Of a stretch of 64,000 nucleotides of DNA, positions 34,577 to 45,683 are shown in pieces. The notes under the pieces are model-generated. The model did not search any database, was not told the DNA's origin, and saw only the letters and a program-made list of their open reading frames with translations. The position numbers and the translations under genes are program-made. This DNA comes from Lasiosphaeris hirsuta (lineage: Eukaryota > Ascomycota > Sordariomycetes > Sordariales > Lasiosphaeriaceae): assembly GCA_030549175.1 (NCBI GenBank), contig JAUKUA010000001.1:7130001-7194000 (forward strand), given 5' to 3'. Position 1 is the stretch's first letter. Every line of letters begins with the position of its first letter.

Positions 34577-35614
34577 GTGAGGGAGGCGTCTGCTTATTCT
34601 GGTTCTCGCCATGTCAATCGACAGGCTACTACTGTGTTGATGAAATAAGACAATGGGGACAAATGGGGGGATAGGAAATGTCGCAGTAGGGAAACATGGA
34701 GGATAAAAAGGCTAGCGGAATCTATTTTTACGCTGCGTTGGAATCGCGAAGCAACCAGGTCTAATGAAAGGATACGACATGGATTTTCATCTCAATTTAT
34801 GGATACCCCCTCGTTATTTTTTACATCCGCAGGCAGCTATACCTAAGCTAGCTGTATCGGATGCAGCATGCTGAGCTAGGACCCTTGGGTCGGCTCGTGT
34901 TGGCAGGCTGGGATTCATCCATGGAGATTGGACCAGCCAGAAACAAGATGGAATAATATACTCAATTCCAGCGCTCTTACATTGTCCGAGTTCATACCGT
35001 CCGAGTCAATATCGTCCAAATTCACATCGTCCGGGTCCACATCGACCAGGTTCGTATTCTCCAAGCTCACATCGGCAGTTTACATCGTCCGAGCCCATCC
35101 CGTCCAAACAGTTAACCATGCGGTTCATTCATTTCGGACCACTGCCGCTGTGACCTGATTCTTTCCAACCGGGCGTTTCTACCTTGACTAGAGAAGGTAG
35201 GTACCCACTCGCCGATGTTTGAACATATTCATTGTAAATCACAAGACCATGCACAACAAGGTGGGTCCGATCAGTCTCATAACAACATCTTTAGTATCAA
35301 CTGCCATTGCTCAAGTAAGAAAAAGGTATATGTGACACATCGATCCCGACAGCGTTCCCCGATATCCATCTATTATACACTAAACATGCGTCAAAACATC
35401 GCTAAGCCATCTAGAATTGTTGCCATTTACCAGTCACAACCCATAACTACGATACCTTTATATACTATCCAAATACCGAAAAAGGTATATCCTCGACATC
35501 ATATCCCATAATATAATTAAATCATCCACATTAACCTCGAGTTTTTGTGTGTTGTCCATCACCTGGTAGCTTATCAACTTGCTGGCGGAGCGTGAGGCTC
35601 CGTCAGCTGGCGTG
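34577..35614. other. Spacer between two converging genes
   Basis: The 3' regions of the membrane protein and palF/RIM8. It contains the 15-bp minisatellite listed separately. No other gene is seen. Confidence 0.5.
34981..35109. repeat. 15-bp minisatellite, about 8.5 units
   Basis: Imperfect tandem units of the form ATCGTCCGAGTTCAC (seven of 15 nt, one of 13, one partial). As 15 is a multiple of three, a short plus-strand frame (34928-35158) reads through as a 5-residue Ser/Thr repeat, but it has no other sign of being a gene. Confidence 0.8.
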
Positions 35615-38146
35615 TTACCGCTCATACCTAGGTAACGGCTCAGCTGGCCCTGCCACCGCCGGCTCGAGCGGCGAGCCTGCCATTGTCGACGAAGGTCCAT
35701 ATGTATAATTGGGTCCGTACTCTTCTTCATCCATCAACACTGGCGCAGATGGCTCAAAGGCCACCTGTGATGCCGGTGGAGGAAGATGATACGGATGAGG
35801 CGGAGCAGAGGGTACGCTGGAACTGGATCCAACGCCTCCATCATAGTCCTCGGGGAAGTCGGGTGGCGCACTCGCCTCAGCAAGCAGTCGCCGTCGCTCT
35901 AGTTCCTGCTTGTCCTCTGTTGAAGGCAGCTCAGTGCCGGCGGTCAGGTCTTCTAGTGTGGGAGCCGACGGGGCATCGAGCTGGTCGTTTTGTGTGTGAG
36001 ATGGCCCTGCAATAGGGGTGGGAACGGAAGAAACGACTTGATCGTCGGCATCGTAAATATTTTCGTCGCTTGGAGCAACATGACGGGAGGGGCCAGCAAC
36101 TGCTGTGCCTGGTGGCTGGCTGGGTAGGAGTTGCTGTTCAGCGCGTCTGATGCGTTCCTTTTCGGTGAGGCCGCTTTCTTCTGGAACATCTGGTGGCGGT
36201 ACGTAATATGGGGCAGCTACTAGGGCAGGCGGGGCAGCATTCCAGTAAGGATACTGCTCAGCAGGCTGCGGAGGGAATGGTGCATAATCGTGCGCATAAC
36301 CCTCTGGCCCATACTCCTCGTTCTCATATGCTGTAGGCCAGCCCCCCTTTTCGTGACTGACACCCTTGTACAAATCGGATCCGACGACAGGTTGAGAGCG
36401 GGTCGAGGGGGTAAACCTTAGCTGGCTCTTGCCGCGTGAGCGGCTGCTGTCTAAAGTCCCGACAACAACCTCAAAGACCACAGAGATGACACCCTTCTCG
36501 CGGCGGAGCCTGTCCGTGTCGATGATGCTTGTGCTCCATGAGGCGAGCGAAGCCGCTCCACCCTCATAAGGGCTGCCAGTCAGACCAAGCGGGCCGTTTG
36601 GACCACTTAGGACTGTGCCAGCTGCCTTGCTGGTCTGGATCTGGTTGGCTAGTTTACCCCCGAGGTCCACGATTACCTCGATTTGGTACTTGAAAGTCAT
36701 CATCTCACCAGGTACATCCTTGATGGTGGGGAAAACATCCTCGGGAACCCGTACCGAGGTAGTAACACTGGCCGTCAACGTAGCCGGGTCAATGATGAGA
36801 GGCGTGAAGGCTTGTGACAAGTCCTTTCGGAACACGCTACACGACCCCGCCGATGATAAAGATAGGCCGCCGAGACCCGTCTTGGACTTAGGGTAATACT
36901 CTTCCTTTTCCAGTCGTTTGGCATCCTCTTTGGAGAGTTCCCTGGAGGTCGGAGGTGCCGAATCTATTCGGCCATGCCGATACAGGGTCACAATAACTCC
37001 GTGCATGCTCTTGATCCTTCTTATATGTTGCACCGATATCTTGACGGGCACCATGTCCCCAGCAAGGCAGCCACCTCTTAGCAACTCAATGGTTGCTGTG
37101 ATCGTTCGGTCTTTCACACCCGGTGGTCGTTTCCCCCCGAGTGAAACACTGGGTGCATGGATCTCTACAGCCCTGGTCGGCCCGGTGCTGGCGCTGACGG
37201 CGCTTTCGCCACTGACACTGCGCATATCATATTGTACCGGACTCCTTGGATTGTTAGTAACCGGGTCCTGCCCGAGATCCTCTCCAATCACTGAGAGAGA
37301 CCCTTCGGTTGAGTTTTCGTTGGCCCGAGTCGAGTCGAAATCGGATGCAGGTTCTGGCGTATCGGATGTGGCGGAGCCCAAGTCCTTGTCTGTACCAACC
37401 GGCTTCCTCTTCTTTGCCTTTTTGGAGATGGGCTCGAGGTAGATGGTTCGCGTCCGTGGTACGGTGACAGGGCCGATGTCAATCTTTTCCACTAGATAGA
37501 TTTTACGCTCGCAGCTTGTTGTCGCAGATATTGAGGTCGGGCGGGTGAGGGTCGACGTGATCAAATATGAGATGGTACCCCGCTCGAACTGGCAGGTGTC
37601 AGCAATGGGGATCAAGGAAAGCTGGTGCGTGCTAATTCATACATCTATGCTGCTGGGCAAGCCCTTGGCTGGGAACAAAAGGTCGAAATTGAACTCGTAT
37701 CTCCCCGGTTCGAGTCGGCCGTCGGAGCTGAGGACCTGCTCGTCCTGAAACAATGACGCGTAGCCATGACCCGAGTTCTTCAAACGCGCTGCGCGACCGG
37801 CGACCGAAGGAACCTCGGCGGGGTTGATGGAGGGCTCCTTGGAGGGAACGCTGGGCCCTTTGTAGACGCGCACGTAGCCGTGCAGCGATACGGTGAGGTG
37901 GGTGATGCGGACGGGCTTGACGACGGTCAGGATCACGGCGCCCTGGACATGGTCGCCGGCGCCATACTTGCGGTGGGGCTCGGCCGGGCGGATGTGGAAA
38001 TCGGCGACGTTGCGGGTGCGCGACCTCAGAGGCAGGCTGAAGCGCGAGAAGAAGGAGCGGCTCGATGAGGGCTCCTCCGCCGAGACGGACGTCGACGAGG
38101 GGGCAAGGGCGGCGCTGTTGTCGGCGGACTTCGGGTAGGGGCCCAT
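35615..38146 (-). CDS. palF/RIM8 arrestin-like pH-response protein
   Basis: Two exons (38146-37643 and 37588-35615) give 825 residues. The N-terminal arrestin domain (about residues 45-210; FHIRPAEPHRKYGAGDHVQG, VRITHLTVSLHGYVRVYKG, FNFDLLFPAKGLPSSIDFER across the splice) is followed by a long acidic insert. The arrestin C domain comes next (VSLGGKRPPGVKDRTITATI, VPVKISVQHIRRIKSMHGVI), then a Pro/Tyr-rich tail with PPPDVPEESGLTEKERIRRA. This order matches palF/RIM8, the alpha-arrestin that links the pH sensor palH/RIM21 to ESCRT and so to PacC/RIM101 activation at the plasma membrane. The Pro-rich tail (PSAPVLMDEEEYGPN) may bind ubiquitin ligases or ESCRT; that is inference. Confidence 0.9.
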
Positions 38147-40459
38147 CTATGCTTGCTGGCGGGAGCAGGCAGCCGATGCTGCGCAGTCGTCGATGGCGAT
38201 GGCTCGGGCGATGGTCTTGCGGTGCAATGTTGTTTGTCTTGGTCAAGGGTCAAGGGGGGCGATCAGGTCCGGGTATTTCGACGTGTCGAGTCGTGCCTTG
38301 GCTAGGGTGTGGGAAAAGGCGTGCAGGACAGCCGCTCCGACTCTCCCCTCCCATCCCACGCAGCACGCAGCGCAGCAGGGCCCGGCTGTGGGTTTTGGTC
38401 TGGCGCGCAGGAAGAAGCTTCGAGCGGGATCCGACAGAATTGGTGATAAGGAAAAATGCTGCGTGTGGTGTACAGCCAAGAGTTCAACGATTGCGGGCGC
38501 TTTCACCTTGCTCGAGTTGCATATGCCAAGGCTGGACAGGTTGCTTGGCTTTGCCAAGAGGGCGAGGAAAATGTGGGAGTGGAGGGTGCTGATGTGCCCA
38601 GCAAAAAAGGCGATGGCAGAGAGCGGAGAGCGTGAATAAGAGTGGCCCGTCAAAGCGTCCCGCGCGACCAGCAACCACCTGCGACCGGGCACTTACTTTG
38701 CGCTTGCACGCTCCATCCGATTGCACACTGGCAACCACTTCGCTAGATCCCAGCGGGAAGACGCTGCCGTGGGAGAGCCAACCATACCCCCGCCCTTCTC
38801 CCTTCCCCCCCCCTTCCCCCTTCTTCCCAATCGTGGCGGCCATGGCAGCCGTCCTTGCCGGAGGAGGGAACCTCGAGCTGGAAAGCTTGACTCGACCCCC
38901 ATGTCTCAGCCCCCCTGATGCCCGCCTAAAGGAGACCGACCCTAAGAGAACTCTCGCTGCGCTCGCTTGTGTGCGCGTCCAATCCTGTCGATCTCCATTT
39001 CACGTCTTACCGAACCGGCTGGCGGCAGCGCCGCCGCCCACAAGTCCTCCGTGATCTCACATGAGCAAGCATCCGTCGCCATGATACCCGTCTCAGGTGT
39101 AGAGCCGCCTCCAACGCCAGCTGTCATCTTGTGTCAACCTGCGGCGCCCTGTCTGGATTACCTGAGGCAGAGTTGGATGGAACTGACGGCCACGGCAGTT
39201 AGGCTGCTGTGTGCTGCTGTCGCTGTGACGGTCTCCGCATTGAAAAGTACCCCGTCGGCTGGAGCGGCGGACAAAGCGCCGAAGAGTGAGCCTTTTATCT
39301 GACAGTTTCTTTGCTTTCCAGCTTTGAATCAAGGAAATAAAAAGTATGTATCAATCCAGCGAATTTTGTCGTAGGGCTGGCTGCCATGGCCCTTGGCACC
39401 TTGGCAACGCACGTCACTTCAAGATGCCGTTTTTCGGCAGCAAACCCGAATCTCTGCCGGCCCGGATCCGACAGAGTTCAGTGGAAAACGGTGCAATTGT
39501 TTTACGTGGAAACAAACCTTATGCATATGATGCGCTGGCACGCCTGACACTATCGCTCTAGATTTATAATCGGGCTGCACACGCATTGGTCAGCTGTAAG
39601 TGCGTTTCTTTTGGCAATCGTTTCACGAGCCGAGTCAGGCTACATACACCATGAGCCCTCCTCCTGCCACAGCCGCGGGGGGGGGGCAATTCTGTTGGTG
39701 ATATCACCTCAGCCTCTAGAGTAAAAAAATCACACAACACACAAAGTAAACTAGTATTACATTACGATTTTTTCTTTCATATCCCTAAATAGGGAGGTAG
39801 GGGGCATTAGGCTGTACTAATAGAAATTCGACTAGTAGTGCGATGATTCTTTACCGACGCATGCAAAACCCAGCAGCAAAACATTCGAGATGGAGGGGTT
39901 ACCAAACAATTTGCATACAAGTTTTCATCATACATCTCAGCAAATCTGGCCAGCGCGAGCCCGCAGCATCGCCCGCCTTGGCTTATATCGATGGCGTTGC
40001 TTGGCTCCTTCTAGAAGAATGGCAAGGCAGGCACCGTCCACAGTTGCAGCGCAGCACAGTGGTACATACCTGCCCGAAGAGGCATCCTGCCTTAAACTTT
40101 GATTCGCACCTGCACTGGACTCCGAGAAATGTCGGTAAGTCTTGGGTGCAACTCGGAATCCCTCCGCATTGTCACGGCTTAGCTGTGTTGTTTCCTTCTC
40201 CATCCCTTTGATATCTTAGTCAACAATGAAGAAGGATGGACACAGCCAACACCCCTGGCCTGAACTCCGAGTCGGTCGCCAAGCTCCGATGGCACCACTC
40301 GTCGTTGTGAAACATGCCGCGCCGTCTCCCGGTACTCTGCAGGCAATTTGCCATGACCACCCCTCATCTTCAACCTCTGAAAGCCCCTCGATGACAGCGC
40401 TCAATATCCCATGATCGCAACCTGTCGCGAGACAGCAAACCTGAACACGTACTTCCAAA
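38147..40459. other. Divergent upstream region of palF/RIM8 and the F-box gene
   Basis: About 2.3 kb. Open frames of 60-175 codons on both strands overlap each other and show no domain character. C-rich tracts lie near 38790-38825, and an A/T-rich stretch near 39720-39790. Nothing is recognised. Confidence 0.5.
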
Positions 40460-42595
40460 ATGAGAGACATTACAGAGCTCCCACATGATCTCTTCCTTCT
40501 CGTAATCTCTTATCTTCCCCCGCAGACCTGCATCCTCTCCCGCTCTGTTTCACGTCAATGGTTCGCCGCCTTCACCGACGATACCATTTCGCTGTTACTT
40601 TTGCGATGGAATTTCCCAAGATGCCGTGAGATGCGGATCGTTATCGCTGCGACCTCGCTCTCGAACTCACCATCGCTGTCCCCAGCTCACTTGGCTGAAA
40701 TTCCCGCAAACCTTAGGCATGAGGCCCAGAACATCGCCGAGGGTCAGCAACTACCCGAAGCATGGGCAACTGTTCTTGCCAAGGTTGCTCGGCGATACTA
40801 CTATCTCCGCCAAGCACAACCCCGTGTGGTCGAGAAGCTTGAATTGGCTGGTCACGGTACAGAGAAGCCATCTGACTTTTCGTTCTACGGTGTTGCCCCG
40901 TGGAATCGCTTCCTCCGCCTCGATGAGAAGACGGCAAATTTCCATTACCCCGATCCTGCTTGGTGGTACAGTCAGGAAGATGGTGTGTTGGTGTACCCGG
41001 CACGAGAGCTACGTGGCGATGGTGATGCCCACTCGAGTTTGAAGCCGTGTGACGGCTATGTTTATCAGGTCCTTGACCTAGCCGACAATGTCCTGATTCC
41101 AGTACCCCTCGATGTCCGCCAGAAGCATGTCCGGAGGGTTCGTTTGACTCAGGGGGTTCTGGTGTTTGAGTGGGCAGAAGCGCTTCCCTATCACCAACTC
41201 AATGATAGAGAGGTCGTGCATCGTCACTTTGTGACGGCATTCGACGTTGTCCGCGTGCCCTCCGCGGAACCCGACCAATCCTCGGCTCTTGCCAATCCGA
41301 GGTGGACTTGGAACGTCAGGTTCCGTTCTGAATGGAAGCTCCACTTCCTTGGTCTACCTCTTAATCGCTCGGATCGCTTCTTCTCAGCACACACTGCAAC
41401 CCACTACGCCATCTACTTTTGGCAGCCCAACCGCTCGCTTTATCAGGATGATCCCATTGAGCAGCTGGCCGTCTGGGACATTTCATCACCAAGTGCTTAC
41501 AGGCCTTCCGAGGATCCGACGGGAGATCAGCGCCCGGCACCCATCCGTACCCAAACAACCCCAAGAGGTCTATGGAGCGGTGGGAGCGGTGGGAGCGGCA
41601 AGCCGAGTGCCCAACCCTCCAAATCGGCCGATGCCATTGTTACCGAGACCAAGATAACTAAAGACATATCTCTTGCGACTGCCACCGCTGGGCCACAGGT
41701 CATCAGACGCATGGCCTGGCGTGAGCTAGATTTTTACGGCCTTCGCCAGCGAGCAACGCCGAGGCTTCGCAATCTTGCTCTCGACGACCGGAACCTATAC
41801 GTGGTTGAGGAAGAGCACCGATGGTCAGACGGCCAACATAGCTCTCTTAATCCACCCCGAGTCCACCTCGTTCGTTGCACAGGCATCCCAATTGTCCCCA
41901 CCCCGGCATCCAAACAAGAATCCCTTGCCAACGAGCAACAGTCTCTCTCCAGAATTATTGATGGCCCTGTCTTCGGCCCTATCTGGGTCGACGCTTGTGG
42001 AGCAGATGGCGATATTAATATGAGCTTCTGTAGGCGCCTCGCCGACAACACGACCGACAATGTTACCAGCCACTGCACCAGTACTTGGCCTCCGCCGCCT
42101 CTCGGCTCCCTCAACATTGGCGGTTCCGAATACCTCGAGGCCCAGATACAGGGGTCGCGCCCAGCGAGTGCCGTGGCCACCTGGCCATGGGCATTGAAAC
42201 GGGATTGCCTGTATGCCCCCTGCTGGCGACACGAGGATTTCCCTTACCTGACCGTCACCGAAATGATTGACGCAGCTGCGGGAGTGCGTGTTACTGCGCG
42301 CCACTGCTTCATGCTCGAGGCGCTGTCAGTGCATGTGCGTCCAGGCATGATCTCGGTCGAGGGGAGGCTAGCAGGTACGGATGCTAGCACCGCAGAGGCG
42401 GGAGCCCCAGGCAGGGGGGTGGAGAAGAAGAAGAACAAGAAGAAGAACAAGAAGAAGGTTGCTACAAGGAGTGACGAGGTGCAGTTTCTCGATGATATGT
42501 GGTCGGAGTTGATGGCCAAGGGTCATCTTGCCGGCGATGAGCGGTGGATTATTGGGGAAGATGACGAGGGGCGGGTCACCGTTGTGCGGTTCTGA
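40460..42595 (+). CDS. F-box protein
   Basis: A single-exon gene of 711 residues. The N-terminal F-box (residues 5-47; ELPHDLFLLVISYLPPQTCI, LSRSVSRQWFAAF) should bind Skp1 and make the protein a substrate adaptor of an SCF ubiquitin ligase. The rest is rich in beta-strand-like and Trp/Tyr-containing segments (FSFYGVAPWNRFLRLDEK, RWTWNVRFRSEWKLHFLGLP) and could be a beta-propeller-like substrate domain, though no WD or Kelch motif is clear. A Lys/Asn run (KKKNKKKNKKK, about residues 654-664) may be a nuclear signal. The start follows CCAAAATG. Target unknown. Confidence 0.88.
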   Translation: MRDITELPHDLFLLVISYLPPQTCILSRSVSRQWFAAFTDDTISLLLLRWNFPRCREMRIVIAATSLSNSPSLSPAHLAEIPANLRHEAQNIAEGQQLPEAWATVLAKVARRYYYLRQAQPRVVEKLELAGHGTEKPSDFSFYGVAPWNRFLRLDEKTANFHYPDPAWWYSQEDGVLVYPARELRGDGDAHSSLKPCDGYVYQVLDLADNVLIPVPLDVRQKHVRRVRLTQGVLVFEWAEALPYHQLNDREVVHRHFVTAFDVVRVPSAEPDQSSALANPRWTWNVRFRSEWKLHFLGLPLNRSDRFFSAHTATHYAIYFWQPNRSLYQDDPIEQLAVWDISSPSAYRPSEDPTGDQRPAPIRTQTTPRGLWSGGSGGSGKPSAQPSKSADAIVTETKITKDISLATATAGPQVIRRMAWRELDFYGLRQRATPRLRNLALDDRNLYVVEEEHRWSDGQHSSLNPPRVHLVRCTGIPIVPTPASKQESLANEQQSLSRIIDGPVFGPIWVDACGADGDINMSFCRRLADNTTDNVTSHCTSTWPPPPLGSLNIGGSEYLEAQIQGSRPASAVATWPWALKRDCLYAPCWRHEDFPYLTVTEMIDAAAGVRVTARHCFMLEALSVHVRPGMISVEGRLAGTDASTAEAGAPGRGVEKKKNKKKNKKKVATRSDEVQFLDDMWSELMAKGHLAGDERWIIGEDDEGRVTVVRF

Positions 42596-43537
42596 GTAGA
42601 GGAGACCTGGAGTTTCCTTCGCTTGTTTCGTTGTTTTAATCAGGGAAGGTAGCATTGGCATTAGCATTCGAGAGGGCGATACACACCTTGCATCCTGGTT
42701 GCAAGGCAAGGTCTAGTAATGAGATTAATACACGGTTTTAGATCCGACGCCTTAGATTATTGCCTCAGCCGTCCCGAACCTAACCTCCCATCTGTTCGAA
42801 GCCTGGATACCACAACACTTTCTCAAGCACCTGATTCAACCCTAACCAAGAGCGAGACGAAGCTCGACAATGAAATGAAACCCAAGAACAAAACACAGAA
42901 TATCCTCTCAACTCTCCGCCATCCGCCGTCAAAGATACGCCTAGACAAAAGAGATCGGCGATGGGTTCATAGCGACGCATTCATTCATCGGGGGATCTAG
43001 CCTCGTCGCCACATGAGCCTCAAGCCGGGAGCAGTCAGCTTCATCTCGGCACGCACACCGTCTCATTTTCACAACCGGCAAAGATGTAGGAATCGTCTGG
43101 CGTATTTACCACTTGTCTCACCAAGCTATTTCCCCTCCTGTTCGTAATGTACATTGGTATCTGTAGAGCCGCACGACTGAGCAAAACCGCCGATGCATCC
43201 CATCCGTCCACCTCGTGTCTCGCTCTTTCCGGCCCGGGAACCCGTGCCGTGGCCATTCCTCATCAACCGGCCAAGATTTTCCAGCTTTCCGTTACCCAGA
43301 AACCCACAGAACATAGAAAGAATAAGAGAAAAAATCAACAGTATTGGGCCGTGCTGAGGACTGTTGATGTATGGCCCGCTTCGCTCAGTCGTTATGTCAA
43401 GGGGTAGGCTGGGTTGCATCCCCGTTTGTTCCCCCCAACTCCTCGTCCTATTGAACACTCCGCTCCCTATTCCCAATTTCCCCTTGCCATGACAGGTAAC
43501 GCCCTGCTTCAAGCAAGTCGGTCTCGACGGCAGACCT
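42596..43537. other. Spacer between two converging genes
   Basis: The 3' UTRs of the F-box and monooxygenase genes; no further feature recognised. Confidence 0.5.
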
Positions 43538-45683
43538 TTACGGCGTCGCCACCGGGACCTGCATAAATCGATCGTAGTAGGTGTCCAGCCACTTGGCGGC
43601 TTCCTCGCCCGAATCGTCAACGCTCGAGTCCCAGCGTCCAATCGATCCGACATAACCATCGGGGCGGACGTTGACAATGGCCACCTCGCCCGGGCCCAGA
43701 TTGCCAAGCCACTTGTTGGTGCACAGCAAGTGTCGCGTGTCTTGCTCCGGAATGTCGTCAAGATAAAAGGTCCAGCGGCTATCTTGGAGAAGGGCGGGGA
43801 GGTCAGTAACCTCAATGTCGCTCTTGGGCATTGTGGCTGGCTCTGATGTCAGTTGTGCGACTCACTTCAAAGGCGGACTGAGACTTACTGATGAGGGCAA
43901 AGGTAAAGAGGTGGCTGACTGCCGTGTATCGTTCAGGCCGGATGTAAATGTCTTCAGGGGCGGGCAATCGAGGCTGTTTGGCATATGAAATAGCTGCGGC
44001 GGCGGAGAGCTTGTTCACAAGCGAGTCACCAGAGGCGATCGCCTGGCAGAACGTCTCGAGGAAGATGCGCGACTGGTGCACATCCCACATCAATAGGTAG
44101 ATGCGGAACTGACCCAACATCGGAATGTCGAGTTGGACGTCGACCGGGTTGGAGTCCAAATACCGTGTGACCTTGGCAGGGGGAAGGAGGCAACCGGGCT
44201 TGGCTTCGCCCATGATCCACGACTGAGGCTCCATCATGTTGACGGCGTTCTGGCTGTACTCGGCGCCAACACCCGAGATGAAGCGCACGTTGGTTTTGAA
44301 GTTCTCGGCAAGTGCTATCGCATCTCCCCCGGCGATCTGGTTCGCATGCTCGTAGTCAAAGTTAACTAGGTCCAAGGCAATCTTTCTGCGCTCTTCCTCG
44401 TAGCTCTGGAGTAGCTCCTGCTTCGCTAGGCCTCGGACCGAAAGGTTGAGCTTCCACCCAATGTTCCAAGCATCGTGCATCGAAGTGTTCATGCCTTGTG
44501 CAGCCTTGGGTGAGTGTGTGTGACTGGCATCTCCGGCGAGGAAGGCCCTCAAGCGGTTGTCGCAAAAGCGGCTCGCAACCCGCTGACCGATCTGGTAGCG
44601 ACCAAACCACTCGACGTATTTCCACCGAACATCGAATGGCGCCATAATATCTTGAGCACGCTTCATCACAAACTCCTGACCGAGTTGGTTGCGGTCGGCC
44701 TTAGGACTGCTCTTCAACTCTATGTAGAATCTAGTCATGTTGCGTTCTCGGGGAATGATGAGTATGGAACCGTGCTCCTGCGAGTACACCAGTGTCTTGG
44801 ACCAGATGTCGGGAAAGTCGGTCTGGAGCTCTCCATCCAGGACACCCCATAAGGAAGCCTGCGATACCCCGACGGGCTTAGCCTCTGGTATGCTCTTTCT
44901 AACCTTTGAGTGGGCGCCATCACCTATGCAGTGTTAGTTAGTTCAGGGCTCGACCAAATCGCGGTACGGGGAACCCACAGCCAACAAGATACTGAGCGAG
45001 GATGGTCTTATGATCCTGCGTGACGTTTGTCCGACAGTTGATCTGGAGCGGACCGCTCTTGCTATCACAAACGCTGTAAGAGTCAAAGGCAGTGTTCCTC
45101 CGCACTTCAATCTTGCGCTTTTTGAGGTCGTCGATGAACAAACTCTCAACCATGCCCTGGTGCACGAGAAGGATATAGGGATCCAGCACATCGATCACGG
45201 GAGGATAATGCACTTCGCGGCCCAGGCGGTGCAGGGGCTCTTCAGCCGTGCTCCGCCAAAAGGCGATGTCGTAGACCCGGACACCTCGCTGTAGCAAGGT
45301 GTCGGCCAGCCTCATCTGGCGAAACGTCTCAATCGTCTTGGGCTGCAGGCCATCTGCTCTGTAGTCGCAGCATTGGTCAGAACAAGAGGGTGGCAACGGG
45401 CGGAAGGGAGGCCCCATCCGACGGGGCCGGGAACGACTTGCCTTCCTACGGGTGTCTGATCTGCCCTGTCGTCTACGATTTCCACTCTGATGCCGAACCG
45501 ACCCAGGTTGCATCCCAGCATCAGGCCGGCAGGACCGGCGCCCACCACGCAGACTTGGCATTCTAAAGGGATCTCGGGCATGCTGCGGAGATGCGTCAGG
45601 CGCTCACTGCACGCTTCGACAGGCTCCAAGCGATCGCTGGTAGTTTGCTCCTCGGCCGACTTATCAAGAGCCGCCGGCGACAT
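43538..45683 (-). CDS. FAD-dependent monooxygenase, phenol 2-monooxygenase type
   Basis: A flavoprotein hydroxylase of 651 residues from four exons: 45683-45442, 45358-44979, 44923-43889 and 43836-43538. It likely hydroxylates an aromatic ring with NADPH and O2 in the cytosol; the substrate is unknown. The FAD motif VVGAGPAGLMLG (residues ~47-58), the DG motif GCDGAHSKVRKSIP (rebuilt across intron 2) and the GD motif FLAGDASHTHSPKAAQGMN are all present. The C-terminal thioredoxin-like domain has TFYLDDIPEQ and VRPDGYVG. Intron 1 has a GC donor (GGCAAGT) and rebuilds VGRADGLQPKTIE; no GT donor gives this. For exon 4 the acceptor 6 nt upstream is an in-frame alternative. Confidence 0.92.

Noticed and set aside
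38967..39302. 111-codon plus-strand frame with a hydrophobic segment
   Set aside because: Begins with GTG, has no homology signal, overlaps other frames, and has no splice-linked continuation.
43812..43888. Extension of monooxygenase exon 3 to the TGA at 43812
   Set aside because: The GTAAGT donor at 43888 and the continuing thioredoxin-like domain in exon 4 show that this tail is intronic.
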